Part shown: positions 60,468-64,000 of the stretch, one piece after another
Layout: every line of letters starts with the position of its first letter
Numbering within the stretch: the first letter of the stretch is position 1
Assembly (NCBI GenBank): GCA_002862125.1
Contig: PHSP01000001.1
Location: 372,001-436,000, forward strand
Origin: Methylobacter sp. KS41
GTDB taxonomy: Bacteria > Pseudomonadota > Gammaproteobacteria > Methylococcales > Methylomonadaceae
Reading direction: 5' to 3'
DNA: 64,000 nucleotides
Position numbers and translations under genes: made by a program
Notes under the pieces: generated by a model
Seen by the model: only the letters and a program-made list of their open reading frames with translations
Told to the model about the DNA's origin: nothing
Database searches by the model: none

Positions 60468-62204
60468 ATGAACGAAATAATTATCGGAATTGATTTGGGG
60501 ACAACTAACTCGGAAGTCGCCATTGTAGAAAATGGTCAAGTGTTGGTGATTGCTGACAATAACAAGAAAATCCTGCCGTCTTTTGTAGGCATTGATGACC
60601 AGGGAGATATTTTGGTGGGTGAAAGCGCCAGAAACCAATATCTCGTTTACCCGGAACGGACGGTTAAATCCATCAAGCGTTTGATGGGGCAAGACATACA
60701 AGTGGATTTAGCCGGACATGCTTATGCGCCGCAGGAAATCTCCGCCATTATTCTCAAACGCCTTAAAGCCATTGCCGAACAATACCTTGATCAACCGATC
60801 ACTAAAGCCGTAATCACCGTGCCTGCGTATTTTTCCGACGCACAACGTCAGGCTACGCGCGAAGCCGGGGAAATAGCAGGAATGGAAGTCGTGCGCATGA
60901 TTAATGAACCCACCGCCGCAGCGCTGGCTTATGGCGGCAATCAAATCGAACAAAAACGCATGCTGGTTTATGACCTGGGCGGCGGCACTTTTGACGTTTC
61001 AGTGGTGAATATCGAATCCGGCGTTGTTGAAGTGCTGTCCAGTCATGGCGACAACCATTTGGGCGGCGATGATTTCGACCAGCAGATCATTGAATATATA
61101 CTCGATCATCTGCTGGAAACACAGGGGGTTGATATGCGCCAGCACAGCAAGGCATTGGCGCGAATCACGCGTGCCGCGGAACATGCAAAATTCGTACTTT
61201 CCGATGAGCCTTATGCAAAGATTGAAGAAGAATACTTGCTGGAGCATGAAGGTGCGGCTATTCATCTTTCCTTAGAGCTATCCCGGATCGATTACGAAGA
61301 AATGATTGCAGACTATATTAATGCCACTATTGATGCCGTGCATATCGCCATGAAAGGCGCGAAACTAACACCCGCCGATATTGATGAAATCGTTTTGGTG
61401 GGCGGCTCGACGCGCACGCCGTGTATCCGTGAACGGCTCTATAATGAATTCGGTTTTGAACCGCACAGCGAAGTCGATCCCGATTTATGTGTCGCCATGG
61501 GCGCTGCCATTCAGTCCGCCATGATTGGCGGGCAAGAAGTCAACGCGGTATTGGTCGATGTCACGCCTTATACTTACGGCACCAGCGCGATAGGTTATTT
61601 GAATGACGACTATTATCCGTTCACCTATATCCCTATTATCCACAAAAATACCGCACTGCCGAATCGTAAAACCGAAGCCTTCGCAACCCATCATGATGGG
61701 CAGGAAGTCGTTGATGTAACAATCTACCAGGGTGAAGATCCTGACGCATTGAATAATATAAAAATTGGCGAATTTCTTATTGAAGGCTTACAGGATGTCG
61801 AAGCAGGCAACGTCATCACCGTCACATTGGCTCTGGATCTGAATGGGATGCTGCATGTGTCCGCTCAGGAAAAGGCGACCGGATTGGAAAAATCCATTAC
61901 CATCAAAAACGCCATCTCCCGCTTTGAACACGGCGCGCTGGATACTGCCCGGCACCGTATCAATAAACTTTTCGGACAAAATGAAACTATCCGTGTTGTT
62001 AAAAATGAAGCGCCGGAAATTGTCGAAGCGCGCAAACTGATCGCCAAAGCCGAAGCTTTATTCGATATCACGTCCAATGAAGACAAAGAGGATATGATTG
62101 ATTTGATCGAAGATATTAATAGCGCTATCGAAGCCGGTCTCGATGATCGATTGCAAGAAGCCGCTGCAAAATTAGCCGATATTATCTATTATCTGGAATC
62201 CTGA
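60468..62204 (+). CDS. DnaK-family Hsp70 (dedicated second copy)
   Basis: This 578-residue Hsp70 has a complete ATPase domain (IGIDLGTTNSEVAI, VPAYFSDAQRQATREA, YDLGGGTFDVSV, LVGGSTRTPCIRE). A substrate-binding beta domain is present in divergent form (DVTPYTYGTSAIGYL; DVTIYQGEDPDALNN; LDLNGMLHVSAQEKATG), followed by a short helical lid. It ends IIYYLES without the acidic EEVD/DnaK-type tail and is about 60 residues shorter than DnaK. Genomic partners are the TPR, J-like and GrpE genes. It is a specialised Hsp70, not HscA (no iron-sulfur genes nearby). Its stop overlaps the next start (TGATGG). Confidence 0.93.
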   Translation: MNEIIIGIDLGTTNSEVAIVENGQVLVIADNNKKILPSFVGIDDQGDILVGESARNQYLVYPERTVKSIKRLMGQDIQVDLAGHAYAPQEISAIILKRLKAIAEQYLDQPITKAVITVPAYFSDAQRQATREAGEIAGMEVVRMINEPTAAALAYGGNQIEQKRMLVYDLGGGTFDVSVVNIESGVVEVLSSHGDNHLGGDDFDQQIIEYILDHLLETQGVDMRQHSKALARITRAAEHAKFVLSDEPYAKIEEEYLLEHEGAAIHLSLELSRIDYEEMIADYINATIDAVHIAMKGAKLTPADIDEIVLVGGSTRTPCIRERLYNEFGFEPHSEVDPDLCVAMGAAIQSAMIGGQEVNAVLVDVTPYTYGTSAIGYLNDDYYPFTYIPIIHKNTALPNRKTEAFATHHDGQEVVDVTIYQGEDPDALNNIKIGEFLIEGLQDVEAGNVITVTLALDLNGMLHVSAQEKATGLEKSITIKNAISRFEHGALDTARHRINKLFGQNETIRVVKNEAPEIVEARKLIAKAEALFDITSNEDKEDMIDLIEDINSAIEAGLDDRLQEAAAKLADIIYYLES

Positions 62205-62647
62205 TGGAACGCTGCCCATGCTGCAATGCGAGATTAGCTGAAGCGCGACAGTTTTGCCCCCGCTGTCAAGCTGATCTGGGCAGCGTTCTAACCAGCGAAA
62301 AAATGGCGAGACAGTGGTTAAGCAAAGCCTTTCGGTTTTGGCTTGCGCGTGATCCGCAAATGGCTATTCTTGCTTTAACTCAATCCATCAACCTCAAGCA
62401 CACGCCGCTAGCGCTGGTTTTCCGTGACTTTATTATCAAGCGGGAATACCGTAAGGTGTTAGAATTTCTGGAAAAAAAGGAATATAAAGTGGCAAAAGAA
62501 TCGCTCACATTGTTGCGTTGTTTAAACCCGGATAATAAACTTTTAAGGAAATTATACGGATTTACCAAGTATTTGTTGGTCAAGGATATAATAAAGCTCT
62601 CCGCTCAACAAACAATCACAATATTTGATGAACACAAATCAGAATAG
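62204..62647 (+). CDS. Zinc-ribbon protein of the Hsp70 operon
   Basis: This 147-residue protein begins with a small zinc ribbon, MERCPCCNARLAEARQFC (CxxC...CxxC, Cys at about 4, 7, 18 and 21). A helical TPR-like region follows (ARDPQMAILALTQSI; LEKKEYKVAKESLTLLRCL). It starts one base inside the preceding stop (TGATGG). It shares no named family that I recognise. Conserved position after Hsp70 suggests a role in handling nascent or denatured clients; this is an inference. Confidence 0.72.
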   Translation: MERCPCCNARLAEARQFCPRCQADLGSVLTSEKMARQWLSKAFRFWLARDPQMAILALTQSINLKHTPLALVFRDFIIKREYRKVLEFLEKKEYKVAKESLTLLRCLNPDNKLLRKLYGFTKYLLVKDIIKLSAQQTITIFDEHKSE

Positions 62648-62813
62648 TTTATCCTCACCCTGCATCAGAAATTGCTGCCTGAATGATGACAATATCTGCT
62701 TGGGCTGCTTTCGTTCAATCGATGAAATCACCCTCTGGACTCAAGTCGATGAGCAGGCGCGTCATCACTTTTTAATCAATGCCGAAAGACGTAAAAATGC
62801 ACCCCAGAAATAA
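62628..62813 (+). CDS. DUF1289 domain protein
   Basis: A 61-residue protein with the DUF1289 signature SPCIRNCCLNDDNICLGCFR (cysteines at about 10, 14, 22 and 25) and SIDEITLW. Four cysteines suggest a metal site. I prefer the ATG at 62628 to the TTG at 62625. It overlaps the end of the zinc-ribbon gene by 20 bp, so translation is coupled. The biochemical function is unknown. Confidence 0.85.
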   Translation: MNTNQNSLSSPCIRNCCLNDDNICLGCFRSIDEITLWTQVDEQARHHFLINAERRKNAPQK

Positions 62814-62882
62814 TGTGTTTTTCTTACAGATTACCTTGTCGAAAAAGCCGCGCGGGTATGAAAATTAATCGAGACAATTTCA

Positions 62883-63482
62883 ATGAAACAATTACATAGA
62901 AAAGATTTATTTGGCTGGTCAGAATTTAATAATGAACGTAATCTGGATTTTCACAGCGTGCTTTGGGTACGAGACGGCGGTAATGTTTTAATCGATCCGC
63001 TGCCCATGTCAGAACATGACCACAGCCATTTGCAACGTTTGGGCGGTGTCAATTTCATTGTAATTACTAATAGCGACCATTGCCGCGATGCTGAACATAT
63101 TGCCGGCAGAACAGGAGCCGCGATTTATGGCCCATCGGGTGAGGAAGATACGTTTCCTGTTTCCTGTGATCGCTGGCTTCATGATAATGAAGAAATCGTT
63201 CCCGGATTGATTGCTTATCAACTTGAAGGATCTAAAACACCGGGAGAGCTTGCTCTACTTTTGGAACACACTACCCTGATAACAGGCGACTTAATTCGCT
63301 GCCATATCGCTGGTGAATTATGTATATTACCGGAAAAAAAGCTTACCGATTTCCACAAGGCTGTTCAATCGGTCAAGCGTGTCGCTGAACTACCCGGCAT
63401 TAAAGCGGTTCTAACGGGCGATGGCTGGCCGTTGTTTAATCATGGCAGTGAAGCATTGCATCGCCTGGCAAGATCGCTTTAA
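62883..63482 (+). CDS. Metallo-beta-lactamase-fold-like protein
   Basis: This 199-residue protein has the MBL topology (GNVLIDPLPMSEHDHSHL; ITNSDHCRDAEHIAGRTGAAIYG). The canonical HxHxDH metal motif is reduced to TNSDHCRD. Later LITGDLIRCH and LTGDGWPLFNHG fit the family's other metal-ligand regions only partly. It may be an MBL hydrolase with a reduced metal set or a non-catalytic member. It follows DUF1289 by 69 bp on the same strand. Confidence 0.75.
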   Translation: MKQLHRKDLFGWSEFNNERNLDFHSVLWVRDGGNVLIDPLPMSEHDHSHLQRLGGVNFIVITNSDHCRDAEHIAGRTGAAIYGPSGEEDTFPVSCDRWLHDNEEIVPGLIAYQLEGSKTPGELALLLEHTTLITGDLIRCHIAGELCILPEKKLTDFHKAVQSVKRVAELPGIKAVLTGDGWPLFNHGSEALHRLARSL

Positions 63483-63745
63483 TCAACCGCCAAAAAGCAG
63501 TTTGCAGACGATTCATGGCGCTTCACAATTTGTTTATGAACCACGAACAGCCTGAACGTCCACAGCGCCAGGCATTTTGGGCAAATGCCGTTATGAAAAA
63601 AACAGCATTTACTCAAACCAGCCCAATCAAACCGGATTTTCGCTATTAAACTATTAACAATTTCCAGTTTGTATTTTATCAAAACATCTTCTACCATATA
63701 TTCCTAAGCCAAATAAACAGTCCACTTTGAGTCAAGGGGTAAAGA

Positions 63746-64000
63746 ATGAATATCATCGATTTGAGAAAAGGCCCGCGTAGATCATTGACAGCTCAACGCG
63801 TAGACGAACGACGCAAAGTAGTATACGAATTCGGTTCTCCGGAATGGTTGGAATATATACAAGAAAACCAGGTGGATTGTCCAATGACTGATCGGCGCAA
63901 GGCGGAAAGAGGTACTGAGAAACGGCAATTATCTGATCGTCGTGAACAGTTCGCTGAAATGCCCGTCGATTCAATAAACAATTACACTCGCATCTATCTT
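63746..64000 (+). CDS. DRR-rich hypothetical protein (3' end beyond the window)
   Basis: The frame begins ATG at 63746 with AAGGGG-like sequence 8-13 nt upstream and stays open to the window edge (85 codons). It has short charged motifs VDERRKV, MTDRRKAERG and LSDRREQF. No domain is recognised. The window ends before the stop codon. The 260-bp gap before it contains no supported gene; the minus-strand frame at 63479-63697 has no motifs. Confidence 0.6.
   Translation, partial: MNIIDLRKGPRRSLTAQRVDERRKVVYEFGSPEWLEYIQENQVDCPMTDRRKAERGTEKRQLSDRREQFAEMPVDSINNYTRIYL

Noticed and set aside
63479-63697. 72-codon minus-strand frame as a gene
   Set aside because: No recognisable domain or start signal, and it abuts the MBL-like gene.

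Overview
The window most likely comes from a gammaproteobacterial methanotroph (Methylococcales, Methylobacter/Methylomonas-like). This is inferred from several features: an XrtD-type exosortase with several VPLPA-CTERM proteins, a DUF4266/DUF3570/ApbE/TlpA set, c-di-GMP-I riboswitch-like leaders in front of surface-protein genes, and ordinary gammaproteobacterial housekeeping genes (parE, mazG, dgkA, gcvH, grxC). No methane-oxidation gene lies in the window, so the assignment is an inference. No rRNA, tRNA, CRISPR array or intact insertion sequence was found.

Layout. 0-1.5 kb (minus): end of GDP-L-fucose synthase and gmd, for GDP-fucose supply. 2.4-4.0 kb (minus): exosortase XrtD fused to an EpsI domain. 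5.0-9.4 kb (plus): a short exopolysaccharide operon (export protein, outer-membrane barrel, Wzz-like chain-length protein, CpsD-like ATPase whose P-loop lysine is asparagine). 9.46-11.37 kb: an apbE gene enclosed by two inverted 0.3-0.4 kb repeat arms, each containing a copy of a small palindromic element. 11.9-24 kb: VPLPA-CTERM proteins, a fused membrane/spermidine-synthase-like protein, a TlpA-DUF4266-DUF3570 operon and a subtilase-like protein. 24.2-32.7 kb (minus): PrsT TPR lipoprotein, then a TonB/ExbD/ExbB set with a putative porin and a coiled-coil protein. The ExbB carries DUF2341 and LamG-like domains, and tonB contains a G10 tract. 33-45.3 kb (minus): a two-partner secretion pair with a roughly 3,420-residue haemagglutinin-like exoprotein. 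45.7-48.3 kb (minus): a two-gene unit of secreted proteins behind a riboswitch-like leader. 49-50.3 kb: an RHH-like protein, a brnT/brnA toxin-antitoxin remnant cut by a repeat element, and a fatty-acid-hydroxylase-family protein. 50.6-56.8 kb: core metabolic and replication genes. 56.9-62.8 kb (plus): a dedicated second Hsp70 operon (TPR protein, J-like protein without HPD, GrpE, DnaK, zinc-ribbon protein, DUF1289). 62.9-64 kb: an MBL-like protein and the start of a DRR-rich protein.

How it fits together. The first 48 kb is mostly cell-surface biology: sugar-nucleotide supply, polysaccharide export, exosortase sorting of at least five VPLPA-tailed proteins, a large adhesin, and a TonB-energised envelope complex. 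Three c-di-GMP-I-like leaders suggest that parts of this surface programme respond to the sessile/motile second messenger. Small palindromic repeats are frequent and mark several rearrangements. The most unusual parts are the repeat-bounded apbE separated from its usual DUF3570 partners, the DUF3570 protein with a 500-residue insertion and an appended Met/His-rich transporter domain, the DUF2341-LamG-ExbB fusion, and the Hsp70 operon with a degenerate J-domain.
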